Shown here: in pieces, positions 43,350 through 51,259 of the stretch | Layout of the letters: every line of letters begins with the position of its first letter | How positions within the stretch are numbered: the stretch's first letter is position 1 | From: Paenibacillus arenilitoris | Lineage (GTDB): Bacteria; Bacillota; Bacilli; Paenibacillales; Paenibacillaceae | Assembly (NCBI RefSeq): GCF_014705655.1 | Contig: NZ_JACXIY010000022.1 | Span: 50,241-114,240 of the forward strand | Direction of reading: 5' to 3' | Length of the DNA stretch: 64,000 nucleotides | The notes under the pieces: model-generated | What the model was told of the DNA's origin: nothing | What the model saw: only the letters and a program-made list of their open reading frames with translations | Databases searched by the model: none | Position numbers and translations under genes: made by a program

Positions 43350-44210
43350 ATGCAACGATCTGACGTGAACCGCATTTTGCGGCAAATCCAAGCGAGCGCG
43401 ATCATCGAAAGCGCCGACTTCACGATTCGGAACCGGAAGGGAACGACCGACGGCCTCGTCTATACGCTCGCCTGCGGCGAGGAGACGAAGTACGTGCTGA
43501 AGCTGGACGACCCGACGCAAATCAGGCTGGCCGAGATGTTTCTGACCGCCTACCGGGAGAGCGAGCTATTGCCCAGGCTGCTGTACGCCGATCCTTCGAA
43601 AACGTTCATCCTGTACACGTATATCGAAGGCACGACTTACGACAACCGCGGCTCCAAGCTGGACTGGATGACGGATCTGGTCGAGCGGCTTCTTAACCGG
43701 TACAAGCCGGCCGAGCCGTCCGCCGGGTGGGGGCGGATCGAGTATCCGTGCGCGTCCTGGCGGGAATTCAACGAGCGCAGCCTCGCCTATGCGGCGGAAG
43801 ATACGGCAGGGCTTCTGTCAGAGGAGGACCAGCGGCTCGCTAGGGCGCTGTTTAAGCGATTGAAGGACGAAGGACCCGAAGCCAAGTATTTGCTCCATGG
43901 CGATACGGGCGTTCACAACTTCGTATATAGCGGGAACAAGCTTGCGGGCGTCATCGACCCTTCGCCGATGGCGGGGCCGGTGCTGTACGACTTTACGTAC
44001 GCGTTCTGCTCCTCGCCCGACGATTTGACGATCGAGACGCTGCGCGCGTCCCACGCCTTGCTGCAGCATGGGCGAGCCGAGGAGGAGCGGCTTATCGACG
44101 AGGTCGTCTTCCAGCTGTATTGCCGCATCGGCATTTGCCGCCGGCATCACCCGCAAGACCTGGATGCGTACAAGGAAGCTTGGAGCTATTGGAAGGCGCT
44201 GGTTAGGTAA
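43350..44210 (+). CDS. APH-family phosphotransferase
   Basis: 286 aa, ATG 43350 after GAGGG. Kinase-like fold with the catalytic loop HGDTGVHNF (His183, Asp185) and metal-binding GVIDPSPMAGPVLYDF about 20 residues later. Aminoglycoside phosphotransferase/choline kinase superfamily; the substrate cannot be told, and an antibiotic is only one option. Followed 44 nt later by an epimerase-like gene on the same strand. Confidence 0.85.
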   Translation: MQRSDVNRILRQIQASAIIESADFTIRNRKGTTDGLVYTLACGEETKYVLKLDDPTQIRLAEMFLTAYRESELLPRLLYADPSKTFILYTYIEGTTYDNRGSKLDWMTDLVERLLNRYKPAEPSAGWGRIEYPCASWREFNERSLAYAAEDTAGLLSEEDQRLARALFKRLKDEGPEAKYLLHGDTGVHNFVYSGNKLAGVIDPSPMAGPVLYDFTYAFCSSPDDLTIETLRASHALLQHGRAEEERLIDEVVFQLYCRIGICRRHHPQDLDAYKEAWSYWKALVR

Positions 44211-44254
44211 GCCGGAGGCTGCCGCAAAATAATCGGAAGAAGGGATTGAACGGG

Positions 44255-45139
44255 ATGAAAAAAATACTCGTACTTGGCGGTACCCGTTTCTTCGGCAAAA
44301 GGCTCGTGGAGCGATTGGTCGAACGGCAGGAGGACGTCACGATCGTCACGCGGGGGAATGCGCCCGATCCGTTCGGCGGCGCGGTGAAGCGGCTGCGCGC
44401 GGACCGGACCGATCCGGACGCGCTGCGCGCCGCGATCGGCTCCTCTTCTTACGACGTCGTGTACGACAACATTTGCTACACGCCGCAGGAAGCGGAGGAG
44501 GCCGCGAGGCTGTTCGACGGGCGCGTCGGCAAATATATCGTCACCTCGTCGCTGAGCGTCTACCCGTTCGGCGAAGTCCGGTTGACGGAAGCGGACTTCG
44601 ATCCGTACCGCTATCCGCTTCCCGAACCGTATCCGGAGAAGGCCGATTACGCGGAAGGGAAGCGGCTCGTCGAAGCCGTTCTGTTCCAAAAGGCGGCCTT
44701 CCCCGCGGCGGCGGTGCGGTTCCCGATCGTGCTCGGTCCGGACGATTATACGCGCCGGCTGCATTTCCACGTCGAGCACGTCCTGCGGGGGCAGCCGATT
44801 GGCGTGCCGAACGAGGGCGCAGTCATGTCGTTCATCTCCTCCGAGGAGGCGGCTTCGTTCCTCGACTGGCTGGGCGGGTCCGGCCTCGAAGGGCCGGTCA
44901 ACGCCTGCTCGGGCGGCGAGGCGTCGCCGGGGCGCGTCATTGCGATGATCGAAGAGGCGGCGGGCAAGCGGGCCCGCGTCCTCCGGGAGACGGAGGACGC
45001 GGACATGTCGCCGTTCGGCGTCCCCGCGCCATGGCATATGGACACGGCCAAGGCGGAGGCCGCCGGCTACTCGTTCCGGCCGCTCGGCGAGTGGCTGCCG
45101 CCGCTGATTCGGGAAATCGTCGCCGAAACGGAGTCGTAA
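44255..45139 (+). CDS. NAD-dependent epimerase/dehydratase (SDR)
   Basis: 294 aa from the ATG at 44255, about 9 nt after AAGGGA; the in-frame TTG at 44246 is too close to that site. Rossmann opening KILVLGGTRFFGKRLVERL. The Ser-Tyr-Lys triad is unclear: SSLSVYPFG supplies Ser, and YAEGKRLVEAVL fits Tyr-x-x-x-Lys. Extended SDR acting on a nucleotide sugar or similar. Substrate unknown. Confidence 0.87.
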   Translation: MKKILVLGGTRFFGKRLVERLVERQEDVTIVTRGNAPDPFGGAVKRLRADRTDPDALRAAIGSSSYDVVYDNICYTPQEAEEAARLFDGRVGKYIVTSSLSVYPFGEVRLTEADFDPYRYPLPEPYPEKADYAEGKRLVEAVLFQKAAFPAAAVRFPIVLGPDDYTRRLHFHVEHVLRGQPIGVPNEGAVMSFISSEEAASFLDWLGGSGLEGPVNACSGGEASPGRVIAMIEEAAGKRARVLRETEDADMSPFGVPAPWHMDTAKAEAAGYSFRPLGEWLPPLIREIVAETES

Positions 45140-45155
45140 GCCGGCTTCCCGAGCT

Positions 45156-45848
45156 TCAGCCTCCTCCGGCCTTCACAAGCTCGAGCAAAACCCGGATATC
45201 GCTCGCGATCTTAGCGGGGGACATCTCCTCGGCAAGCGCGTCCTCGCGAATCCGCTCGATCGTTCTTACCGCTTTCTTCCCCGTAACCGTCAGAACTTTG
45301 ACGTCTCCTCCCATGAATGCTTTGATCCGGCTGGCGGCCATGCTTAAATTGTCATGGCTGCCCGCATCCGCGCCCTTCATGCCGCCGAGGCCGCCGCCCG
45401 GCGAGACCCCGTTGCCCGATAGCCCTTCGTTCCGATTAAGCAGCTTGCGCTGAACGTCGTCGTATTGCGAGGCGGACGCCTCGCGCTTCTCCGCGGCGAG
45501 CACGACCGTATCGTCGAAGACGAATACGCGGACGTCGGGAATGCCGGCACCGCTGAGTCTCGACTCCAGATGCGCCGAGAAGCCGTTCGCGTTCAACCCG
45601 GAGCTGCCGATCATGCTGTAGACGGACGTGCCCATTCCGTATGTGGTATTGCCGTGCTCATTGGTCGAACGGAACTTCGGCCCGGCCGCGTTCGGAATGA
45701 CCGACGGGTCATGCAGCGCCTGCGCTTGTTGTACTTGTTGTTCCGTTTGCTGCCGCGACTCCGGCGCGGGCGCGGGCGCGTTCGCGCAGCCGGTTAACGC
45801 GCAAGCGGCCGCGGCCAATACAAGCAGTGTTCTCGATCGGAATCCCAT
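45156..45848 (-). CDS. YhcN/YlaJ-type sporulation lipoprotein
   Basis: 230 aa from the ATG at 45848 (GAGGAAACG just upstream; an upstream ATG at 45866 abuts the GGAGG). Lipobox ALTGC at about residue 20. The core RVFVFDDTVVLAAEKREASA and the later DVKVLTVTGKKAVRTIERIR match the YhcN/YlaJ family found in the spore inner membrane. It supports a spore-forming host. Confidence 0.8.
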   Translation of the reverse strand: MGFRSRTLLVLAAAACALTGCANAPAPAPESRQQTEQQVQQAQALHDPSVIPNAAGPKFRSTNEHGNTTYGMGTSVYSMIGSSGLNANGFSAHLESRLSGAGIPDVRVFVFDDTVVLAAEKREASASQYDDVQRKLLNRNEGLSGNGVSPGGGLGGMKGADAGSHDNLSMAASRIKAFMGGDVKVLTVTGKKAVRTIERIREDALAEEMSPAKIASDIRVLLELVKAGGG

Positions 45849-45904
45849 CGTTTCCTCATCCTCCATAGCCTATATTTTGCTGTTAGGTTAACCCGCACCA
45901 TAAA

Positions 45905-45916
45905 ATGAATATTCAT
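45905..45916. promoter_or_regulatory. Perfect 12-bp palindrome between divergent genes
   Basis: ATGAATATTCAT lies between the divergent lipoprotein and dehydrogenase genes, a position that would suit an operator. It is short and could be chance. Confidence 0.3.
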
Positions 45917-45970
45917 GACTTCCTGGAAAATAATAAAACGGAAAGTTGAACATTCCAGGAGGTGCAGGCT

Positions 45971-46747
45971 ATGGATCGGAGCGACAAGAAGAAAAGCCCG
46001 GAGCAGCGTGCGGTCGATCGTTCCCGGCGGAAGTTTCTGGTCAATACGGGCTATGCCCTGGGCGGCATCGTCGTAGGGGGAGCGCTCGGCACGCTCATCG
46101 GGAGAAAGCCGGCCGCGAAGCCCGCGCCCGCTAATCCGCGAGAAGCGGGGCAGGCCGCTCCCGCCAACTATAACCGCGCGCTTATGTTTTTTAACCAGGA
46201 GCAGTTCCGGATCGTCGAGAGCGCGACGGAACGCATTTTTCCCGAGGATGAGAACAATCCGGGCGCGAAATCGCTGGGCGTGGCTTTCTTCATCGACCAT
46301 CAGCTGGCCGGCGAATGGGGCTTCAACGGACGGGACTATATGTCGCCGCCGTTCTATACGGGCGAGAAGGAGCAAGGCTATCAGGGCCGTCTGAAACGGA
46401 GGGAAATATTCGAGATCGGGCTGCGCGAGATGGACAATTTCAGCATGACCCGGTACGAGAAGAGCTTCGTAGAATTGACGGGCGAGCAGCAGGACGAGGT
46501 GCTGAAGGCTTTCGAGTCGGACGAGGTCAAGCTGACGACGATCTCCGCGGGCGGTTTTTTCAAAATGCTGCGAAGCGGCACGCTCGAAGGCGCATACAGC
46601 GACCCGCTGTATGGGGGCAATCTCGATATGAACGGGTGGCGGATGCGCGGTTATCCGGGCAACCAGATGAGCTTCACCGCCATCATCGATAAGGAATTCA
46701 CGGAAATCGAACCGGCAAGCCTGCAAGATCATTTGGTTTCTCATTAG
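45971..46747 (+). CDS. Gluconate 2-dehydrogenase subunit 3-like, Tat signal
   Basis: 258 aa from the ATG at 45971, 8 nt after AGGAGG. N-terminal Tat signal with SRRKFLVNTG (Arg19-Arg20) followed by a Gly/Ala hydrophobic stretch. The body matches the gluconate-2-dehydrogenase subunit 3 family (FFNQEQFRIVESATERIFPE, GCRxxL-like LREMDNF). This small subunit escorts the flavoprotein partner, which lacks its own signal, through the Tat pore. The GMC subunit gene starts 17 nt later. Confidence 0.9.
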   Translation: MDRSDKKKSPEQRAVDRSRRKFLVNTGYALGGIVVGGALGTLIGRKPAAKPAPANPREAGQAAPANYNRALMFFNQEQFRIVESATERIFPEDENNPGAKSLGVAFFIDHQLAGEWGFNGRDYMSPPFYTGEKEQGYQGRLKRREIFEIGLREMDNFSMTRYEKSFVELTGEQQDEVLKAFESDEVKLTTISAGGFFKMLRSGTLEGAYSDPLYGGNLDMNGWRMRGYPGNQMSFTAIIDKEFTEIEPASLQDHLVSH

Positions 46748-46764
46748 CGGAGCGGGAGGATACT

Positions 46765-48480
46765 ATGGCCAAAACATTACCGAAAACCGACGTCGTCATC
46801 GTAGGGGTCGGCTGGGCCGGCGGCATCATCGCCTCCGAGCTGACGAAGAGCGGCTTGAACGTCGTCGGATTGGAGCGGGGCAAGGAAAGAAAGACCGAGG
46901 ACTACTTCATGGTGCACGACGAGCTGCGCTACGCGCTTCGTTACGAATTGATGCAGGATTTGTCCAAGGAAACGATCACGTTCCGGAGCAACGAGAAGAT
47001 CCGCGCGCTTCCGATGCGCCAGTACGGCTCGTTTCTGATCGGAGACGGTCTCGGCGGCGCGGGCGTGCACTGGAACGGGCAAACCTACCGTTTCTTGCCT
47101 TACGACTTCGAAATCCGCAGCAAGACGGTCGAGAAGTACGGAAAGGGCAAGATTCCCGCCGAAATGACGATACAGGATTGGGGCATTACTTATGACGAGC
47201 TCGAGCCGTATTACGACAAATTCGAGACGATGGCCGGCATATCGGGCGAAGAGAACCCGCTCGGCGGCAAACGAAGCAATCCGTATCCGACCCCGCCGAT
47301 GAAGAAGACGCCCGCCATGCAGATGTTCGCGGAAGCCGCCGGGCGCCTGAAGCTGAATCCGTATATGGTGCCATCGGCCAACCTGTCGGAAAACTACACG
47401 AACCCCGACGGCATCTCCCGCGCGGCGTGCCAGTATTGCGGCTATTGCGAGCGGTTCGGCTGCGAATACGGAGCCAAGGCCGATCCGGTCGTGACCGTCA
47501 TTCCGGTCGCCAACAAGACGGGCAATTTTCAGATCCGCACCCATTCGAACGTCCGGAGAATTATGCACAAGGGCGGCAAGGCGACCGGCGTCCTGTATAC
47601 GGACGTAACGACGGGCGAGGAAATCGTTCAGCCGGCGGATATCGTCGTCGTGACGAGCTACGTGTTCAACAACGTGCGCCTGCTGCTGTTGTCGGAGCTC
47701 GGAAGGCCGTACGACCCGGCGACGGGAAGGGGCGTCATCGGCAGAAACTATGCCTATCAGGTTATCAAAGGCAGCGCGATCGGCTTCTTCGAGAAGCAGC
47801 AGTTCAACAACTTTGCGGGGGCGGGGGCGCTGGGCGTTTCCCTCGACGACTACAACGGAGACAATTTCGACCACTCCGAACTGAATTTCATTCACGGCGG
47901 CGTCGTCTCGCTGGGCCAGACCGGCGCCCGCCCGATCCAGAACAATCCCGTTCCTTCGGGAACGGCTGCCTGGGGGCCTGAATTCAAGACGAAATCGCTG
48001 CATTACGCCAATCGCGCGCTTTCGATCGGAACGCAGGGAGCATCGATGGCGTACAAGCACCATTTTCTCGATTTGGACCCGGTCTACAAGGACGTCTACG
48101 GCGATTCGCTCATGCGCATTACGTTCGATTTCGAGCAGCAGGACCGCGAGATGTCGAAATTTTTGGCGGAGCGGTGCTCGGAGATCATGAAGGAGATGGG
48201 GGCGGACAAGGTCGATTATTTAAAGGAGCTCGGACCGTACGAAATTATGACCTACCAGTCGACGCATAACACGGGAGGCGTCATGATGGGATCAGAGCCG
48301 GACGCTTCGGCGGTCAATACCTACAGCCAGATGTGGGACGCGGATAACGTATTCGTCGTCGGGGCGAGCTCTTTCCCGCAGAACGCCGGCTATAATCCGA
48401 CGTCGACGGTAGGGGCGCTGGCTTACCGCGCGGCCGAGGGCATATTGAAATACAAGGATAAAGGCGGCCTGCTGGTCTAG
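46765..48480 (+). CDS. GMC-family FAD dehydrogenase, large subunit
   Basis: 571 aa. FAD-binding GxGxxG region VIVGVGWAGGIIASEL near the start, GGAGVHWNGQ, and C-terminal catalytic THNTGGVMMG and NPTSTVGALA. A cysteine cluster CQYCGYCERFGC (Cys222, 225, 228, 233) sits where bacterial FAD-glucose and fructose dehydrogenases bind a 3Fe-4S cluster. No signal peptide, consistent with Tat export bound to the subunit-3 partner. Oxidises a sugar, alcohol or polyol outside the membrane and passes electrons to a cytochrome; the substrate is not identifiable. Confidence 0.9.
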   Translation: MAKTLPKTDVVIVGVGWAGGIIASELTKSGLNVVGLERGKERKTEDYFMVHDELRYALRYELMQDLSKETITFRSNEKIRALPMRQYGSFLIGDGLGGAGVHWNGQTYRFLPYDFEIRSKTVEKYGKGKIPAEMTIQDWGITYDELEPYYDKFETMAGISGEENPLGGKRSNPYPTPPMKKTPAMQMFAEAAGRLKLNPYMVPSANLSENYTNPDGISRAACQYCGYCERFGCEYGAKADPVVTVIPVANKTGNFQIRTHSNVRRIMHKGGKATGVLYTDVTTGEEIVQPADIVVVTSYVFNNVRLLLLSELGRPYDPATGRGVIGRNYAYQVIKGSAIGFFEKQQFNNFAGAGALGVSLDDYNGDNFDHSELNFIHGGVVSLGQTGARPIQNNPVPSGTAAWGPEFKTKSLHYANRALSIGTQGASMAYKHHFLDLDPVYKDVYGDSLMRITFDFEQQDREMSKFLAERCSEIMKEMGADKVDYLKELGPYEIMTYQSTHNTGGVMMGSEPDASAVNTYSQMWDADNVFVVGASSFPQNAGYNPTSTVGALAYRAAEGILKYKDKGGLLV

Positions 48481-48501
48481 CCGAAGGAAGCAAAGCAGCG
48501 A

Positions 48502-48545
48502 AAGAGGGCCGTACCCGAACGATTCGGATACGGCCCTCTTCTCTC
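48502..48545. terminator. Bidirectional terminator between GMC and tatA
   Basis: AGAGGGCCGTA (48503-48513) pairs with TACGGCCCTCT (48529-48539), an 11-bp perfect stem with TTCTCTC on one side and AAAG on the other, between convergent genes. Confidence 0.85.
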
Positions 48546-48558
48546 CCGGGCGACGCGC

Positions 48559-48762
48559 TTAAAGCAGCTTCTTCACGTCATCCTTGGCGGTCGGGGACGG
48601 CTGCTCCTGTTCCTCGTCCACGATGCCGCGGGTCGAGCTTCTGAATTCGCGCAGCGTATCGCCGAACGCCCGGCCGAGCTGCGGCAGCTTGGCGGGCCCG
48701 AACACGATGAGCGCGATAAGCAAAATAATGATTAACCCCGAAACGCCGATGTTGTTGAACAT
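48559..48762 (-). CDS. tatA: Twin-arginine translocase TatA
   Basis: 67 aa from the ATG at 48762 (AAGGAG upstream). Short N-terminal membrane helix VSGLIIILLIALIVFGPAKL followed by the amphipathic helix hinge PQLGRAFGDTLREF and a charged tail; FGP-K-LP is the TatA signature. It works with the TatC encoded 20 nt upstream. Encoded opposite to, and next to, a Tat-dependent dehydrogenase. Confidence 0.95.
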   Translation of the reverse strand: MFNNIGVSGLIIILLIALIVFGPAKLPQLGRAFGDTLREFRSSTRGIVDEEQEQPSPTAKDDVKKLL

Positions 48763-48782
48763 ATGCAGGTCTCCTTTTTGAT

Positions 48783-49514
48783 TCAAGTATGGGAAGGGAT
48801 GGAGGCTGGCCGTCTGGCATATCGCCGCGATACGAGCACGCTGATCTCGAACAGCAGCAGCAGCGGTACCGTGACGGACAGATGGGAGACGAAGTCCGGC
48901 GGAGAGATGCACGCTCCGACTACGGCCAGACCGACATAGGCGTATTTGCGCGTTACCTTCAGCCGTTCGGGCGTCAGCAGTCCGATCTTCGTCAGGAAGA
49001 GGATGATAAGCGGCATCTCGAACGCGACTCCGAGCGGGAACACGACGCTGAACAGGAAGGAGAAATACCGGTCGATCCCGTACGTTTCGACGGCGCCCAC
49101 GTTATGGTTCATCTCGATCATAAACCCGAGCATCATCGGAAATACGAGAAAATAGCCGAAGGATACGCCCGACAAAAACAGCAGGAAGGATACGGGGACG
49201 TAGCCCAGCGTTCCTCGCGCTTCGTTGTCCGTCAGACCGGGGCGGACGAACGCCCATGTCTGGTACAGAAGAACGGGAAGCGTGAACAGAATGGCGAACA
49301 GGAAGGCGCAGCGCAAATAGATGAACAGGCCGTCCGTGAACGAGAAAACGTTCCATTCGACCGCTTCCGTGGTCGGGCCGGATTTGATATACCGCAATAT
49401 CGCCGGGGACAAATACAGCCCTCCGCTCATCGCGGCGATGAAGCTTCCCATGACGATGAGAAGCCTTTTGCGCAGCTCGGTCAAGTGGTTGACGAGATCC
49501 TCCTGCATATCCAC
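48783..49514 (-). CDS. tatC: Twin-arginine translocase TatC
   Basis: 243 aa. N-terminal HLTELRKRLLIV and the loop FAFVRPGLTDNEAR-like segment (QTWAFVRPGLTDNEAR) are TatC signatures; six membrane helices. Start is a GTG at 49514 (GAGG 7 nt upstream) or an ATG two codons later. First gene of the tatC-tatA pair; receptor for twin-arginine signals. Confidence 0.95.
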   Translation of the reverse strand: MDMQEDLVNHLTELRKRLLIVMGSFIAAMSGGLYLSPAILRYIKSGPTTEAVEWNVFSFTDGLFIYLRCAFLFAILFTLPVLLYQTWAFVRPGLTDNEARGTLGYVPVSFLLFLSGVSFGYFLVFPMMLGFMIEMNHNVGAVETYGIDRYFSFLFSVVFPLGVAFEMPLIILFLTKIGLLTPERLKVTRKYAYVGLAVVGACISPPDFVSHLSVTVPLLLLFEISVLVSRRYARRPASIPSHT

Positions 49515-49688
49515 CTTATCGCCTCGCTCCCATTATTGCTTCTATTAACCACCTTGTCCTTAGAATAACCCATAGACGCCGCGTTATGCGCGGCGCCGCC
49601 GGATACGGCGCAAGAAGGCTCGCCCGGATACGCGGGTCCCGATTGGGGAACGATACCCTTATATTCCCTGATACAGGAGGTAATGACG

Positions 49689-50090
49689 ATGAAGAGAAAG
49701 CATACGTTCATTTGGACCGCCGTCATCGTACTCGCGATCGGCTTGACCGCTTGCGGAGGCAATGCGGCCAATGATCAGACGAACGAAACGAATAACGGAA
49801 CGAATGGCGCGGCGAACGGCACGAACGGCGATACGGGTGCGGGCGACGGGGGAGACGCGGTCAACGCGGCGGAAGCCGAGTCCCTGTATGCGCAAAACTG
49901 CGTAAGCTGCCATGCCGCGGACCTGTCGGGAGGCATGGGGCCGGACTTGCAGCACGTCGGCGCGGAAATGTCCGTTGAGGAGATCCACGCTCAAATCAGC
50001 AACGGCGGCAACGGCATGCCCGCGTACAAGGGACAGCTGCCGGAGGAGCAGATCGCCGCGCTGTCGGAATGGCTTGCGGGTCATAAATAG
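49689..50090 (+). CDS. Lipoprotein cytochrome c (c-551 type)
   Basis: 133 aa from the ATG at 49689, 8 nt after AGGAGG; an ATG at 49683 is too close. Lipobox GLTAC at about residues 19-23, then an Asn/Thr/Gly-rich linker to about 60, then one haem domain with CVSCH (Cys71, Cys74, His75) and a distal Met in GNGMPAYKGQL. Small membrane-anchored electron carrier, a natural electron acceptor for the GMC dehydrogenase 1.2 kb away. Confidence 0.92.
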   Translation: MKRKHTFIWTAVIVLAIGLTACGGNAANDQTNETNNGTNGAANGTNGDTGAGDGGDAVNAAEAESLYAQNCVSCHAADLSGGMGPDLQHVGAEMSVEEIHAQISNGGNGMPAYKGQLPEEQIAALSEWLAGHK

Positions 50091-50107
50091 CGATGAGGAA
50101 GCGTGCG

Positions 50108-50145
50108 GCGCCGTCATTCGGTTCATCCGATGACGGCGTTTTTTA
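50108..50145 (+). terminator. Rho-independent terminator of cytochrome gene
   Basis: GCCGTCAT..CGG / CCG..ATGACGGC stem with a short TTCAT loop and six T at 50138-50144. Confidence 0.85.
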
Positions 50146-50168
50146 TTTTCCGGGTCGTTGATTTTCGA

Positions 50169-50198
50169 ATGACCTTCCGACCGGACTTGGCCTATAAT
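50169..50198 (+). promoter_or_regulatory. Sigma-A promoter of SGNH hydrolase gene
   Basis: ATGACC (50169-50174), 18-nt spacer, perfect TATAAT (50193-50198), 25 nt before the start codon. Confidence 0.55.
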
Positions 50199-50222
50199 AG
50201 GGGAAACGAAGGGAGGACGAAC

Positions 50223-50879
50223 ATGGAGAAAAACCGGGTTGTTTTATTTCAAGGCGATTCCATTACGGACGGAGCGAGGGGGCGGACGGACGATCCGAAC
50301 CATATTCTCGGGCACAGCTACGCTTATTTGATCGGAGCGAGACTCGGCTTCGAGTGGGCGGAGCATCGGCCCGTATTTTATAACCGCGGCATCAGCGGGA
50401 ACCGGGCTTCGGATCTGTACGCGCGCTGGAACGAGGATGCCATCAGCCTCAGCCCCGACCTGATCAGCATCCTGATCGGCGTCAACGACGCCTGGCGCAC
50501 GATGAGCGGGAATCCGAGCGGCGTAACCGACCGGTTCGAGCGCGCCTACCGCCATCTGCTGGAAGAGACGCGCGAGGTGCTGCCGGACGCGGCGCTCGTG
50601 CTGTGCGAGCCGTTCGTTCTGAATACCGGCGCGCCCGGACAGAATTGGGAGGCATGGTCCGAGAAAATGGCGGCCTATCGGCGGACCGTCCGCGCGCTGG
50701 CGGAGCAATACGGCGCCGTATTCGTCCCGCTCCAAGAAGCGTTCGACGAAGCTTGCGGACGCGCCGAAGCGCGTTACTGGCTGTGGGACGGCGTTCATCC
50801 GACGGCGGCCGGCCACGAGCTGATCGCGAAGCAATGGCTGGATACGGTGCTAAGAAGCAAATTGGCATGCTTCAGCTGA
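50223..50879 (+). CDS. SGNH/GDSL-family esterase
   Basis: 218 aa from the ATG at 50223 (GGGAGGACG upstream). Block I LFQGDSITDG with the nucleophile Ser, block II NRGISGNRA (Gly), block III ILIGVNDAW (Asn), and C-terminal WDGVHPTAAGH with the Asp-His pair. No signal peptide. Likely an acyl or acetyl esterase acting on carbohydrate esters; the substrate is not known. Confidence 0.92.
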   Translation: MEKNRVVLFQGDSITDGARGRTDDPNHILGHSYAYLIGARLGFEWAEHRPVFYNRGISGNRASDLYARWNEDAISLSPDLISILIGVNDAWRTMSGNPSGVTDRFERAYRHLLEETREVLPDAALVLCEPFVLNTGAPGQNWEAWSEKMAAYRRTVRALAEQYGAVFVPLQEAFDEACGRAEARYWLWDGVHPTAAGHELIAKQWLDTVLRSKLACFS

Positions 50880-50883
50880 TCGG

Positions 50884-50949
50884 CGAGGAACGCGATGAAG
50901 GGCCGCCCGAGCCTTCCGAGGCTTAGGCGGCCCTTCTCCGCGTTCCTCG
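50884..50949. terminator. Long 66-nt hairpin after SGNH gene
   Basis: CGAGGAACGCG (50884-50894) pairs with CGCGTTCCTCG (50939-50949), then GAAGGGCCGCC with GGCGGCCCTTC inside, then GCCT-TCCG-AGGC at the tip. Starts 5 nt after the stop. Very stable but without a T run, so it may act as a terminator, an mRNA 3' end stabiliser or a processing site. Confidence 0.6.
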
Positions 50950-51007
50950 GGAAGCCGGTTCGGGCCGCAAAGCTTGAATAATCTGCAAAAATAACTGTCG
51001 AGGCGTA

Positions 51008-51036
51008 TTGAACATTTTACCAGCGGCACATATAAT
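51008..51036 (+). promoter_or_regulatory. Sigma-A promoter of orphan sugar-binding protein
   Basis: TTGAAC (51008-51013), exactly 17 nt, TATAAT (51031-51036). Predicts a leader of about 215 nt before the binding-protein gene. Confidence 0.7.
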
Positions 51037-51198
51037 TACAGTAAATTGGCGGATTCGACATATTTTTATGACCACATAAGAATGGATAAATTTCCGATGG
51101 TATCGGAAGCCGGAATTGTTATCGGCGATACAACCTGCCTCTAAACGCGGTCGCTCAACGACGAAAGGCCTCTATAGATTCATTTCGGTCTTTCAAAA

Positions 51199-51212
51199 TT
51201 AAAGCGCTTACA
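51199..51212 (+). promoter_or_regulatory. cre site (CcpA operator)
   Basis: TTAAAGCGCTTACA agrees with TGWAANCGNTNWCA at 13 of 14 positions. It lies about 165 nt downstream of the predicted -10 and 48 nt before the start codon, a position where bound CcpA would block elongation. Confidence 0.75.
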
Positions 51213-51259
51213 TATTGTGGGATTGCAAAAGAGAGAGACATCAGGAGGGGCGCGGGACA

